18,241 nt of DNA from Gemmatimonadota bacterium. Lineage in GTDB: Bacteria > Latescibacterota > UBA2968 > UBA8231. Positions 1 through 8,234 of the stretch are shown in pieces. The position numbers were made by a program, and so were the translations under genes. The stretch is from the NCBI GenBank assembly GCA_026706165.1, contig JAPOZF010000320.1, positions 1 through 18,241 of the forward strand, in the 5' to 3' direction. Numbering within the stretch: the first letter of the stretch is position 1; every line of letters starts with the position of its first letter. A model generated the notes under the pieces. That model ran no database searches. It was not told the DNA's origin and saw only the letters and a list, made by a program, of their open reading frames with translations.

Positions 1-125
1 CCATCGCCCAACGGATCATCGACCAGCACCAGGGCAGCCTTGAAGTGGAGAGCGAGGAGGGAGCGGGAACCACGGTGTCCGTTCGCCTTCCCCTCGCCGT
101 TCCTTCGGATAACCGGCAAACATGA
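1..125 (+). CDS. Sensor histidine kinase, C-terminal fragment
   Basis: This is the 3' end of a gene that starts before the window; reading from base 3 gives about 40 residues to a TGA at 123-125. It ends with the G2-box region of a HATPase_c ATP-binding domain (GAGTTVSVRLPL), preceded by IDQHQGSLEVESEEG, typical of the end of a two-component sensor kinase. The stop overlaps the start of the next gene as ATGA, so kinase and response regulator are translationally coupled and form a cognate pair. The sensing part is outside the window, so the signal is unknown; nitrogen status is a guess from context only. Confidence 0.85.
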   Translation, partial: IAQRIIDQHQGSLEVESEEGAGTTVSVRLPLAVPSDNRQT

Positions 126-1513
126 AAGACCACGGCAGCTCGCGGGCGCGCCTCCTCATCGCCGATGACGAGGTCTTCATCCGCGAAGGGCTGCAGGACG
201 CCCTGCAGGAGCCGGGTCTCGACCTCCAGACCGCCGCCGACGCCCGGGAGGTGCGCCGTCGGCTGCGCAAGGGAGCCTTCGACGTCATCCTCCTCGACCT
301 GCGCATGCCGGGTGTCTCGGGAATGGACCTGCTCGAGGAAATCCGCGAGCGCCACCCCGAATCGAACGTCGTCATCCTCACCGCGCACGGCAGCGTCGAT
401 ACCGCGGTCGAGGCGATGAAGAAGGGGGCCTTCGATTTCGTCACCAAGCCCGTCGACCTGACCCACGTCCGCCTCATCGTCAACCGCGCCCTCGACCGGG
501 TCCGGCTCGTGCGCGAGAACCGGGAGCTGCACGACCGCCTCGGCCGCGGCGACAGCGACGACCCGTTCCGGCGCATCGTGCGCCGCAGCGCCTCCATGCA
601 GCAGGCGACGCGCACCGTCAAGCAGGTGGCCCTGTCCGACGTTCCGGTGCTGATCAGGGGGGAGACCGGGGCCGGCAAGGAGCTGATCGCGCGCACCATC
701 CACGAGCGCAGCCGCCGGAGGGAAGGGCCGTTCGTCCCCGTCAACTGCGGCGGCTTCACCCAGGACCTGTTCGGCAGCGAGCTGTTCGGCCACAAGCGCG
801 GCGCCTTCACCGGGGCCCACGTCGACCGGGCCGGCCGCTTCGCCCTGGCCGAGAAGGGCACCCTGTTCCTCGACGAAGTGGGCGAGATCCCGCTGAAGAA
901 CCAGGTCGAGCTGCTGCGCGCCCTCGAGAACCGCGAGTTCCAGCCGCTCGGCGACACCAGGGTCCACAAGGCGGACGTGCGCGTCATCGCCGCCACCAAC
1001 CGCCACCTCGAAACCGCGGTCAGCGAGGGGGAGTTCCGCGAGGATCTCTTCTACCGCCTCAACGTCGTGCCCATCGACGTCCCCCCCCTGAGAGAGCGGC
1101 GCGAGGACATCCCGCTGCTCGTCGAGACCTTCTTCGACGAGGCCTGCCGGGCCTACGACCAGCCCCGCAAGAAGATCGGCAGGGAGGCCGTCGACCTCTT
1201 CGTCTCCTACCACTGGCCGGGTAACGTGCGCGAGCTGCGCAACATCATTCAGCGCCTGGTGATCACCTGCCCCGAGAACACCATCGAGCCCCGGCACCTG
1301 CGCGAGGCCCTGGGGGAGGCGGCGATCGACCAGCCGGGTGCGGGAATCGGGGAGTTCACCATCTCCCTCGGCTCCTCCATCGAGGACGTGGAAGCGGAGT
1401 TGATCCGGCAGACGCTGCAGCGGGTGACCTCGAACCGCCGCGAGGCCGCCGCGATGCTGGGAATCAGCGTGCGCTCCCTGCAGTACAAGCTCAAGCAGTA
1501 CAAGCTGACCTGA
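122..1513 (+). CDS. NtrC-family sigma-54-dependent response regulator
   Basis: A 463-aa enhancer-binding regulator that would be phosphorylated by the overlapping upstream kinase and activate sigma-54 RNA polymerase. Visible domains: a receiver (residues about 9-125) with acidic pocket D15/D16, phospho-acceptor D59, T87 and K109; a central AAA+ domain with Walker A GETGAGKE (180-187), the sigma-54 contact loop GAFTGA (227-232) and Walker B GTLFLDE (246-252); and a Fis-type helix-turn-helix at about 438-463. The length is normal for the NtrC class and no key residue is missing. The start overlaps the kinase stop by 4 nt. Assignment to NtrC itself rather than another family member cannot be made from sequence alone; the nearby sigma-54 promoters of nitrogen genes make a nitrogen role plausible. 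Confidence 0.93.
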   Translation: MKDHGSSRARLLIADDEVFIREGLQDALQEPGLDLQTAADAREVRRRLRKGAFDVILLDLRMPGVSGMDLLEEIRERHPESNVVILTAHGSVDTAVEAMKKGAFDFVTKPVDLTHVRLIVNRALDRVRLVRENRELHDRLGRGDSDDPFRRIVRRSASMQQATRTVKQVALSDVPVLIRGETGAGKELIARTIHERSRRREGPFVPVNCGGFTQDLFGSELFGHKRGAFTGAHVDRAGRFALAEKGTLFLDEVGEIPLKNQVELLRALENREFQPLGDTRVHKADVRVIAATNRHLETAVSEGEFREDLFYRLNVVPIDVPPLRERREDIPLLVETFFDEACRAYDQPRKKIGREAVDLFVSYHWPGNVRELRNIIQRLVITCPENTIEPRHLREALGEAAIDQPGAGIGEFTISLGSSIEDVEAELIRQTLQRVTSNRREAAAMLGISVRSLQYKLKQYKLT

Positions 1514-1570
1514 CCTGGTTCGCCTGTATGCAATTCTTGCACCGAGGCCCACCTTCCGGAGGTGGCAAGG

Positions 1571-1597
1571 CGGGAACACGACTTCCCGGGTTTTTTT
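1571..1597 (+). terminator. Intrinsic terminator after the NtrC-type gene
   Basis: A stem CGGGAA/TTCCCG (1571-1576 with 1583-1588, loop CACGAC) is followed within two bases by seven T residues (1591-1597). A second small hairpin, CCACCT/AGGTGG with loop TCCGG, sits just before it at 1549-1565. Together they would end transcription of the kinase/regulator operon. Confidence 0.75.
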
Positions 1598-1651
1598 GTA
1601 ATTCGCGCAACCTGAGAAAAAACAGCAAGTAAACGATACTGTTCCGACCCC

Positions 1652-1667
1652 TGGCACCGAGTTTGCA
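1652..1667 (+). promoter_or_regulatory. Sigma-54 (-24/-12) promoter for the PTS EIIA gene
   Basis: TGGCAC-N5-TTGCA is a full match to the sigma-54 consensus, with the GG and GC dinucleotides at the required spacing. The expected transcription start is near 1677, giving a leader of about 210 nt before the ATG at 1887. Confidence 0.9.
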
Positions 1668-1673
1668 TAGATC

Positions 1674-1840
1674 GTTGGCGGCCGGGGGTTGCGCCGGCAA
1701 CTGCCCGCCCGGAATTCCGAAAACCACCGCGATTCCCCGCCTCGGGCCACGGAATCTCACCGGGAGTTGGGCCCGCCAACATTGTTAAGGTCATTGCCCC
1801 GACTCTTCTCGATACCGCGCAATTAATGCAGCCCGCCAAC
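1674..1840 (+). repeat. Leader repeats: GTTGGCGG and two copies of GCCCGCCAAC
   Basis: The 10-mer GCCCGCCAAC occurs at 1771-1780 and again at 1831-1840, exactly 60 bp apart. GTTGGCGG at 1674-1681, close to the predicted transcription start, is complementary to CCGCCAAC in both copies. The first copy can also form a local hairpin, GTTGG-GCCCG-CCAAC (1766-1780). A further hairpin, GTTGC-GCCG-GCAAC, lies at 1688-1701. The leader could therefore adopt alternative pairings, but no known riboswitch class was recognised. Confidence 0.5.
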
Positions 1841-1886
1841 CCCTGCTGTCCGATTTTAATTAAGCAAGAATAAACAACCAGTTACG

Positions 1887-2498
1887 ATGATTTTCCGCGA
1901 CGCCGCGGACAGCGACGCAGATTTTGCAGCAGGCAACCCTCCCGGGGCCTTTCCCGCCATGCCCGGTCTGCTCGAACAGACCATGATGGTCCCCCGTCTC
2001 CGCTCCGACTCCAAGATCGGCGCCATCAAACAGCTCGTCGACCGCCTCTACCGCGCCGGACGGCTCAACGACAGCCTCAGTTTCTTGCAGCTGGTTCTCG
2101 AACGGGAGAACCTGGGCAGCACCGTGATCGGCGGCACCATCGCCCTTCCTCATGCCCGCGCCCGCAGCGTCACCGGCCTGGGGATGGCGCTGGGTGTGTG
2201 CGACGAGCCGATCTACTACCCGAGCGGCGACGACCTCTGCGCGGTGCGTGCGGTCTGCGTGATCGCCGTGCCGATGGACTCGCCGCGCCCCTACCTCGGC
2301 CTCCTCTCCCTCCTCGCCGGGGCCTTCGGGGACAGCGACTTCGTCCACCGCCTTCTCGCCGCCCCTTCCGCCCGGGAGATGAGCGAGTTGATGTCCGCAC
2401 GGCTGAGTTCAGCCCCTGTGGCAACCCCCGAAAACGCCGCGCAGGTCCTTCCCGCCGATGCCGCCCTTGCCGGCGCTCGACCGGGTATGGGGGGATAA
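1887..2498 (+). CDS. PTS EIIA domain protein (PtsN-like, nitrogen-regulatory type)
   Basis: A 203-aa protein with a type-2 EIIA fold (fructose/mannitol/PtsN class) at about residues 30-165. The active-site motif GGTIALPHARA places the phospho-accepting histidine at H89. PtsN-type proteins normally take phosphate from the nitrogen-PTS (EINtr/NPr) and act as regulators rather than sugar transporters; no other PTS gene is visible here. The gene stands alone behind a sigma-54 promoter, which is unusual because ptsN is normally found beside rpoN. The start is uncertain: the ATG at 1887 has no clear Shine-Dalgarno, and ATGs at 1959 or 1983 would remove a poorly conserved N-terminal segment. The C-terminal 35 or so residues are Ala/Pro-rich and probably disordered. 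Confidence 0.82.
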   Translation: MIFRDAADSDADFAAGNPPGAFPAMPGLLEQTMMVPRLRSDSKIGAIKQLVDRLYRAGRLNDSLSFLQLVLERENLGSTVIGGTIALPHARARSVTGLGMALGVCDEPIYYPSGDDLCAVRAVCVIAVPMDSPRPYLGLLSLLAGAFGDSDFVHRLLAAPSAREMSELMSARLSSAPVATPENAAQVLPADAALAGARPGMGG

Positions 2499-2703
2499 TG
2501 GTCTGCTCGCCTACGGAGGGTTTGCGGGAAAGAGGGGGACTCGCTGCGCCTCTGTTCGTGGACACCGCGCTTCCACCCCGCCGACCCGGCACCGGGAGGT
2601 CCAGGTCCGGAGTTTGCGAAATCCCGGCGGCTCCAACGCGCTGACGGCGGGTTGCGGCTGACCGCCTGGACCTGGAAGCGCGCCCCTGACCGCGTCCTCG
2701 GCC

Positions 2704-2736
2704 AACGAGCCGGAATCACGGATCCCGGCTCGTTTT
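2704..2736 (+). terminator. Intrinsic terminator between the PTS EIIA and LOG genes
   Basis: A 10-bp perfect stem AACGAGCCGG/CCGGCTCGTT (2704-2713 with 2725-2734, 11-nt loop) is followed by TTCCTT. It ends only about 30 nt before the LOG-family start, so that gene needs a promoter upstream of or within the hairpin region, or relies on read-through. The rest of the 2499-2703 gap shows no supported gene. It does hold complementary CCAGGTCC (2601-2608) and GGACCTGG (2668-2675). Confidence 0.75.
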
Positions 2737-2766
2737 CCTTGGTCTGAAGGGAACCTGGGAAGCGAC

Positions 2767-3336
2767 ATGAACGGAACCACCCGGAACATCTGCGTGTACT
2801 GCGGCTCGAAGTCCGGCCGGGGAGAAGAGTACCGCCTTGAAGCCGAGGCCCTGGGCAGGACCATCGCCCGTCTCGGGATGGGACTGGTGTACGGCGGGGG
2901 AAACGTCGGGCTGATGGGGGCTGTGGCCGGGGCCGCTCTCGAAGCCGGGGGCCGCGTCGTCGGGGTGATCCCCCGCGCCCTGCAGGAGCAGGAGGCCGCC
3001 CACGGAAACCTGCACCAGCTGATCGTCGCCGGCGACATGCACGAGCGCAAGGCGCTCATGGCCCGCCGCTCGGACGCCTTCGCGGCGTTGCCGGGCGGGT
3101 ACGGCACCATGGAGGAGCTGTTCGAGGCGCTGGCCTGGTCGCAACTCGGTTTTCACGCCAAGCCGGTCGGGCTGCTCAACACGGGCGGCTATTTCGACCA
3201 CCTGATCGCCTTCCTCGACGAAGCGGTCGAACAGCAGTTCCTCAGCCCCGGGCACCGGTCGCTGCTGCGCGTCGAGGCCGACCCCGAGTCCCTTTTGCGG
3301 GCGCTCGCCGACGGTTTCGACACCGGGAGCGGGTGA
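2767..3336 (+). CDS. LOG-family protein (Rossman-fold nucleotide-binding, TIGR00730)
   Basis: A 189-aa protein of the LOG family (often mis-called lysine decarboxylase), whose characterised members cleave nucleoside 5'-monophosphates, such as cytokinin riboside monophosphate, to free base and ribose 5-phosphate. Diagnostic motifs are the glycine-rich loop YGGGNVGLMG (about 42-51) and the family signature PGGYGTMEE (109-117) following MARRSDAFAALPGG. The length is typical of bacterial members. The start is supported by a GGGAAG ribosome-binding site. It lies between two terminator-like hairpins and so looks monocistronic. There is no obvious tie to the nitrogen genes; in bacteria it may act in nucleotide salvage or stress metabolism. 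Confidence 0.9.
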   Translation: MNGTTRNICVYCGSKSGRGEEYRLEAEALGRTIARLGMGLVYGGGNVGLMGAVAGAALEAGGRVVGVIPRALQEQEAAHGNLHQLIVAGDMHERKALMARRSDAFAALPGGYGTMEELFEALAWSQLGFHAKPVGLLNTGGYFDHLIAFLDEAVEQQFLSPGHRSLLRVEADPESLLRALADGFDTGSG

Positions 3337-3395
3337 CCGGAAACCTGGCGCGTTCGCGACCGTCGGGCCCCGGGGTATCGGGTGTTGGGTAGGGT

Positions 3396-3420
3396 GGTCC
3401 GTCGGGCAAGGGCCCGGACC
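3396..3420. terminator. Possible bidirectional terminator between convergent genes
   Basis: GGTCC (3396-3400) pairs with GGACC (3416-3420), and GGGC (3404-3407) pairs with GCCC (3412-3415) inside it. It sits between the ends of the convergent LOG and UVR-motif genes but lacks a T-run, so the call rests on position and symmetry only. Confidence 0.4.
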
Positions 3421-3431
3421 GGGAGGCGGAG

Positions 3432-4196
3432 CTACAGCCCCTTGAGGCGGTCGCGGATGTCGGCGGCGCGCTCGAAGTCCTCGCGCTCGACCGCCTCCTG
3501 AAGGGCGCGCTTCAGCTTTTCCTCCTTGCTGAGCGGCTTGTTCTCGCGCAACTCCTCTTCGAGCTCGTCGAGGGCCTGCTGCGAGCGTTCCTTCTCGACG
3601 AAGAACTCCTCCGCCTCGACCTCGGGCAGGTCGTCGATCTCCTCGCGGGCGCGGCGCACCCGGGCGATGGCCTCGTCGTAATCGCCGTTGCGGGCGGCGA
3701 GCATCGCCTTGGCGGTCGCGTGGATGCGCAGCACGTAGGGCCACCACTTCTGCAGGTTCATGCGGTCGTCTTCGTGCGAGGCGTAGCGGTGCACGAAGCG
3801 GAACAGCTGCATGTTGCGCTCGGTGTCCCTGATGACGCGGCCGTAATCCTTGAGCTGCAGCAGGAACACGTAGCGGCCGTACACGCGGGCCCCCTCGTCG
3901 AACAGCTCCTGGCAGCTTTCGCGGCCGAGGTTGAACCCCTCGTCGCGTCCGGAGTTGCGGCTCCGGTGGCTCTCGAGGGCGCCGCGGTAGTGGTCGAGGG
4001 CGAAGTCGGAATCGTGCGGCCGCTTGCCGTCGGGCCGCCCGTCGAGATTCAGCTGCAGGATGCCCTGGAAGGCCCCCTGGTCGACCCGCACCTGGATCTT
4101 CTGAATGCCGTCGTCGCCGACAATCTTGCGGACGTTCGAGTCCGGATCGTACTCCCAGTTGTCGAGCAGCTTGAGCAGATCCTTGTCCATATCCAT
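3432..4196 (-). CDS. UVR (UvrB/UvrC) motif-containing protein
   Basis: A 254-aa cytoplasmic, highly charged protein. The C-terminal 27 or so residues (ALQEAVEREDFERAADIRDR and flanks) form a UVR motif, the short helical hairpin by which UvrB and UvrC interact and which is also found in McsA- and ClpC-type proteins. The central region (about 100-180) is helix-rich and the segment around 180-225 looks coiled-coil (EEIDDLPEVEAEEFF through ELEEELRENK). It contains no nuclease or helicase motif, so it is not UvrB or UvrC. The start ATG is preceded by AGGTGAT; a second in-frame ATG lies two codons on. A good sigma-70 promoter precedes it. Function unknown; a protein-protein or repair/quality-control adaptor is a guess. 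Confidence 0.85.
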   Translation of the reverse strand: MDMDKDLLKLLDNWEYDPDSNVRKIVGDDGIQKIQVRVDQGAFQGILQLNLDGRPDGKRPHDSDFALDHYRGALESHRSRNSGRDEGFNLGRESCQELFDEGARVYGRYVFLLQLKDYGRVIRDTERNMQLFRFVHRYASHEDDRMNLQKWWPYVLRIHATAKAMLAARNGDYDEAIARVRRAREEIDDLPEVEAEEFFVEKERSQQALDELEEELRENKPLSKEEKLKRALQEAVEREDFERAADIRDRLKGL

Positions 4197-4243
4197 GGCA
4201 TCACCTGCGAGGTAGCACCGGTCCTGTTGCAGCGACTGCCGTT

Positions 4244-4272
4244 ACGATATCCCGGCGCCTGGCAAAAGTCAA
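4244..4272 (-). promoter_or_regulatory. Sigma-70 promoter for the UVR-motif gene
   Basis: On the minus strand, TTGACT (4272-4267) is followed after exactly 17 bp by TATCGT (4249-4244). It would start transcription near 4237, about 40 nt before the ATG. Confidence 0.6.
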
Positions 4273-4292
4273 CCGGCTGCAGCCTCCCCCGC

Positions 4293-4321
4293 TTGACCTC
4301 CTTTGGTTACGCCCGTATCCT
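4293..4321 (+). promoter_or_regulatory. Candidate sigma-70 promoter for the NifA-like gene
   Basis: TTGACC (4293-4298), a 17-bp spacer and TATCCT (4316-4321) predict a start near 4328, where the paired operator sites begin. TACAAT at 4329-4334 is an alternative -10 box. Either way the operators overlap or immediately follow the promoter, a layout expected for repression rather than activation. Confidence 0.5.
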
Positions 4322-4327
4322 CAATTA

Positions 4328-4371
4328 ATACAATTTTGTAGCGGTTTTTTCCTTTATCGACGATTTTGTCG
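4328..4371 (+). promoter_or_regulatory. Tandem operator pair before the NifA-like gene
   Basis: Two 14-bp dyads, ATACA-ATTT-TGTAG (4328-4341) and CGACG-ATTT-TGTCG (4358-4371), start exactly 30 bp apart. They match the pairs before amtB and before the binding-protein gene in both sequence and spacing. Their position at or just after the candidate sigma-70 start suggests autoregulation. Confidence 0.65.
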
Positions 4372-4415
4372 TCCGTCGACTCGAACACCCAACTCAACTG
4401 AAAGAGGTCCTGATC

Positions 4416-5957
<1,542 letters not shown>

Positions 5958-5969
5958 TGCCGCGCCCCC

Positions 5970-6003
5970 GGGGATACGGTGAATCCGGCACCGGTCCATC
6001 CCC
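5970..6003 (+). terminator. Possible hairpin terminator after the NifA-like gene
   Basis: GGGGAT (5970-5975) pairs with ATCCCC (5998-6003), and CGGTG (5977-5981) pairs with CACCG (5989-5993) within it. No T-run follows, so a Rho-independent role is uncertain. Confidence 0.35.
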
Positions 6004-6026
6004 GCCGTCAGTACAGCCCCGTGTTC

Positions 6027-6070
6027 CTACATTTTTGTCGCCAAAAAATCCAATTACAACATGATTGTTG
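6027..6070 (+). promoter_or_regulatory. Tandem activator-binding pair upstream of amtB
   Basis: CTACA-TTTT-TGTCG (6027-6040) and CAACA-TGAT-TGTTG (6057-6070) start 30 bp apart. They lie about 125-155 bp before the predicted sigma-54 start, the usual distance for an enhancer-binding protein. A separate perfect dyad, AAACAC-N7-GTGTTT, sits at 6121-6139 between the pair and the promoter. Confidence 0.7.
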
Positions 6071-6163
6071 CTTGATCCCGCTGCGGGCAAAACTGCAGAA
6101 AATCGAAGGCAACCTGTTGTAAACACGCGACTTGTGTTTCCTTGCCCGGAGCGATCGGGCGTC

Positions 6164-6179
6164 TGGCACCGGGTTTGCA
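6164..6179 (+). promoter_or_regulatory. Sigma-54 (-24/-12) promoter of amtB-glnK
   Basis: TGGCAC-N5-TTGCA is a full consensus match. The predicted start is near 6190, about 66 nt before the amtB ATG. Its position also rules out translation of amtB from the upstream in-frame ATG at 6065. Confidence 0.93.
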
Positions 6180-6256
6180 TTGGGGAGTGGCTGAGATCGT
6201 TTACTGCAATAGCGATCGCACCAACCATTTTCCGAACCGCATCGAAAGGAGCCGGA

Positions 6257-7663
6257 ATGCGGACCCCGCTCGTTCCCCTGGCACTGGCCGCGGCCATGGC
6301 GCCGGCCGCTGCCGCCGCCGAAACCACCGACGTCGCCGCTCAACTCTCCGGACTCGCGTCCCAGATCGACTGGTACTGGACCTGTGTAGCCGCCTTCCTC
6401 GTGTTCTTCATGCAGGCGGGATTCGCCCTCGTCGAGTCCGGGTTCACGCGCGCCAAGAACACCGTCAACATCCTGATGAAGAACCTGATGGACTTCTCCG
6501 TCGGGGCCATCGCCTTCTGGGCCGTCGGGTTCGGGCTGATGTTCAGCGCCACCACCGGGCTCTTCGGCTGGGGGGAGTTCTTCCCCAACCCGGATGCCGA
6601 GGCCTTCGGTGAAGATCCCAACTGGATGTACTCCTTCCTGATCTTCCAGACGGTGTTCGCGGCGACCGCGGCGACCATCGTCTCGGGCGCCATGGCGGAG
6701 CGCACCCGGTTTTCCTCCTATTTGATATACAGCGTAGTAATCACCGGAATCATCTATCCGATCACCGGCTCCTGGGCATGGGGCGGCCTCTGGCACGGGG
6801 GCGGCTGGCTCGAGGGGCTCGGGTTCGTCGACTTCGCCGGCTCGACCGTCGTCCACAGCGTCGGCGGCTGGGCGGCCCTTGCCGGGGCCATCGTTCTCGG
6901 GGCCCGCAAGGGCAAGTTCAACGCCGACGGCAGCGCCAACGCCATCGTCGGCCACAGCATGCCGCTGGCCGCCATGGGGGTGTTCATCCTCTGGCTCGGG
7001 TGGTTCGGCTTCAACGCCGGCTCGACCACCTCGATGGACGGCGGCAACTTCGCCCGCATCGCCTTCGTCACCAATCTCGCCGCGGCGGCCGGGGCCATCG
7101 GCGCCATGGCCACCAGCTGGATCCGCTTCGGCAAGCCGGACGTATCCATGGCCCTCAACGGCGCCCTAGCAGGCCTCGTCGGCATCACCGCCGGCTGCTA
7201 CACCATGACCCCGTTCGGGGGCCTCCTCACCGGGTTCATCGCCGGCGTCGTCGTGGTCTTCTCCGTCCTTTTCTTCGACAGGATCAAGGTCGACGACCCG
7301 GTGGGCGCCATATCCGTGCACGGGGTGTGCGGGGCCTGGGGCACCTTCGCCTGCGCCATTCCCTTCTTCTGCCGGCCCGGGGAGGCGGCCAGCGCCGTCA
7401 CCCAGCTGACCGGCATCGGCGCCATCTTCCTGTTCACCTTCGCCGCGGCCCTCGCTCTGTTCTCGGCGATCAAGGCCACCGTCGGCCTCAGGGTCTCCCC
7501 GGAGGACGAGGAGGAGGGTCTCGACGTCGTCGAGCACGGCATGGCGGCCTACCACGACCAGTCGCTGGATTCCCTGATCAAGGCGGCCGGGGCCGCCGAG
7601 GGCGGCAAAATTGTCATTGAGTCGGCCCCGCGAGGAACCGGCGTCAAACCCGAAACCGCCTGA
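6257..7663 (+). CDS. amtB: Ammonium transporter AmtB
   Basis: A 468-aa inner-membrane ammonium channel of the Amt/Rh family. A cleavable signal peptide (residues 1 to about 21, ending AAAAAE) precedes about eleven hydrophobic segments, as in proteobacterial AmtB. The two pore histidines are visible: H200 in STVVHSVGGW and H355 in ISVHGVCGAWGTFA. The family signature MQAGFALVESGFTRAKN is intact. The start at 6257 follows an AAGGAG ribosome-binding site and lies downstream of the sigma-54 promoter. glnK follows after 29 nt, so the two are co-transcribed and GlnK should plug the channel when nitrogen is plentiful. The order amtB-glnK is reversed from the common glnK-amtB. The C-terminal tail contains the acidic stretch EDEEEGLDV typical of the cytoplasmic region that contacts GlnK. 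Confidence 0.96.
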   Translation: MRTPLVPLALAAAMAPAAAAAETTDVAAQLSGLASQIDWYWTCVAAFLVFFMQAGFALVESGFTRAKNTVNILMKNLMDFSVGAIAFWAVGFGLMFSATTGLFGWGEFFPNPDAEAFGEDPNWMYSFLIFQTVFAATAATIVSGAMAERTRFSSYLIYSVVITGIIYPITGSWAWGGLWHGGGWLEGLGFVDFAGSTVVHSVGGWAALAGAIVLGARKGKFNADGSANAIVGHSMPLAAMGVFILWLGWFGFNAGSTTSMDGGNFARIAFVTNLAAAAGAIGAMATSWIRFGKPDVSMALNGALAGLVGITAGCYTMTPFGGLLTGFIAGVVVVFSVLFFDRIKVDDPVGAISVHGVCGAWGTFACAIPFFCRPGEAASAVTQLTGIGAIFLFTFAAALALFSAIKATVGLRVSPEDEEEGLDVVEHGMAAYHDQSLDSLIKAAGAAEGGKIVIESAPRGTGVKPETA

Positions 7664-7692
7664 AGGCCTTTGTCCCCGGGGAGGAGAGAGTC

Positions 7693-8031
7693 ATGTACAA
7701 GATCGAAGCGTTCCTGCGTCCCAACGCCCTGGAGAAGGTCCAGGAGGGGCTCGCCGGAATCGGTATCGCCGGAATGTCGGTGCTGGAGGTGCGGGGGTTC
7801 GGCCGCCAGCGCGGCCACCGCGAGGTCTACCGGGGAGCCGAGTACGCCGTCGACTTCGTTCCCAAGATCAAGGTCGAGGTCGTGGTCGGGGAGAACGAGC
7901 GCGACCGGGCGGTGTCGAAGATCGCCGAGGCCGCCCAGACCGGAAACGTCGGCGACGGCAAGGTGTTCGTCGTGCCCGTCGACCAGGCGGTGCGCATCCG
8001 CACCGGTGAGACCGGGGACAGCGCCCTGTAG
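7693..8031 (+). CDS. glnK: Nitrogen regulatory PII protein (GlnK-type)
   Basis: A 112-aa PII signalling protein of standard length. The T-loop contains the uridylylation site Y51 (YRGAEYAVDF), and the following K58 is the conserved PKIKVEV lysine. The PII C-terminal signature GDGKVFVVPV is intact. PII trimers bind ATP/ADP and 2-oxoglutarate and report nitrogen and carbon status; a copy beside amtB is usually GlnK, which blocks the transporter. Linkage to amtB, a GGGGAGG ribosome-binding site and the shared sigma-54 promoter support this. It could also interact with the GAF domain of the NifA-like regulator, which is an inference. GlnB versus GlnK rests on gene order. Confidence 0.95.
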   Translation: MYKIEAFLRPNALEKVQEGLAGIGIAGMSVLEVRGFGRQRGHREVYRGAEYAVDFVPKIKVEVVVGENERDRAVSKIAEAAQTGNVGDGKVFVVPVDQAVRIRTGETGDSAL

Positions 8032-8053
8032 TTGCGGTCAGGAGCCGGAGATT

Positions 8054-8121
8054 GCCGCCGCCGCCCGCCAGAATCCACCTCCCGTGGGTACTCAAGGGTG
8101 CAGTACCAGGGCGGCGGCGGC
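8054..8121 (+). terminator. Large GC-rich hairpin after glnK
   Basis: A perfect 13-bp stem GCCGCCGCCGCCC/GGGCGGCGGCGGC (8054-8066 with 8109-8121) encloses a second hairpin GGTACT/AGTACC (8087-8092 with 8102-8107). The following bases CTCCTTTA are only weakly T-rich. It may terminate or attenuate transcription between glnK and the TorF-family gene, or protect the upstream mRNA. Confidence 0.5.
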
Positions 8122-8234
8122 GCTCCTTTAAGAAACTCCTGTCTGTAAACGGAACTAAAGCTTTTCATTAACCACCGGATCCCTTGAGCCCGGCACCCTC
8201 AGCCAGGGGTGCCACACACCAACAGGAGGGGAAA

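Larger units (their letters stand above)
1514..1886. other. 373-nt intergenic region: terminator, sigma-54 promoter and structured leader
   Basis: No gene is supported here. It holds the terminator of the upstream operon (1571-1597), a consensus sigma-54 promoter (1652-1667) and about 210 nt of leader before the PTS EIIA gene. Unlike the amtB and binding-protein promoters, it carries no convincing pair of CKACA-N4-TGTCG sites; only weak matches occur, near 1588-1601 (one half-site) and 1631-1644. The activator for this promoter is therefore unknown. Confidence 0.7.

Noticed and set aside
2198..2644. Small gene overlapping the PTS EIIA 3' end
   Set aside because: Its translation is Arg/Pro-rich and out of frame with a well-supported gene; no ribosome-binding site or family resemblance.
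4259..4275. Sigma-54-like TGGCAAAAG before the NifA-like gene
   Set aside because: There is no GC dinucleotide at the required -12 spacing (AACC is found instead), and the bases belong to the -35 region of the opposite-strand promoter.
6065..6256. Upstream in-frame ATG at 6065 as the amtB start
   Set aside because: It lies upstream of the sigma-54 promoter and has no signal peptide or ribosome-binding site; 6257 has both.
8192..8213. NtrC-type site (GCACC...GGTGC) before the TorF-family gene
   Set aside because: The half-sites are about 10 bp apart instead of the expected 5 or so, no sigma-54 promoter is near, and it works equally well as a leader hairpin.
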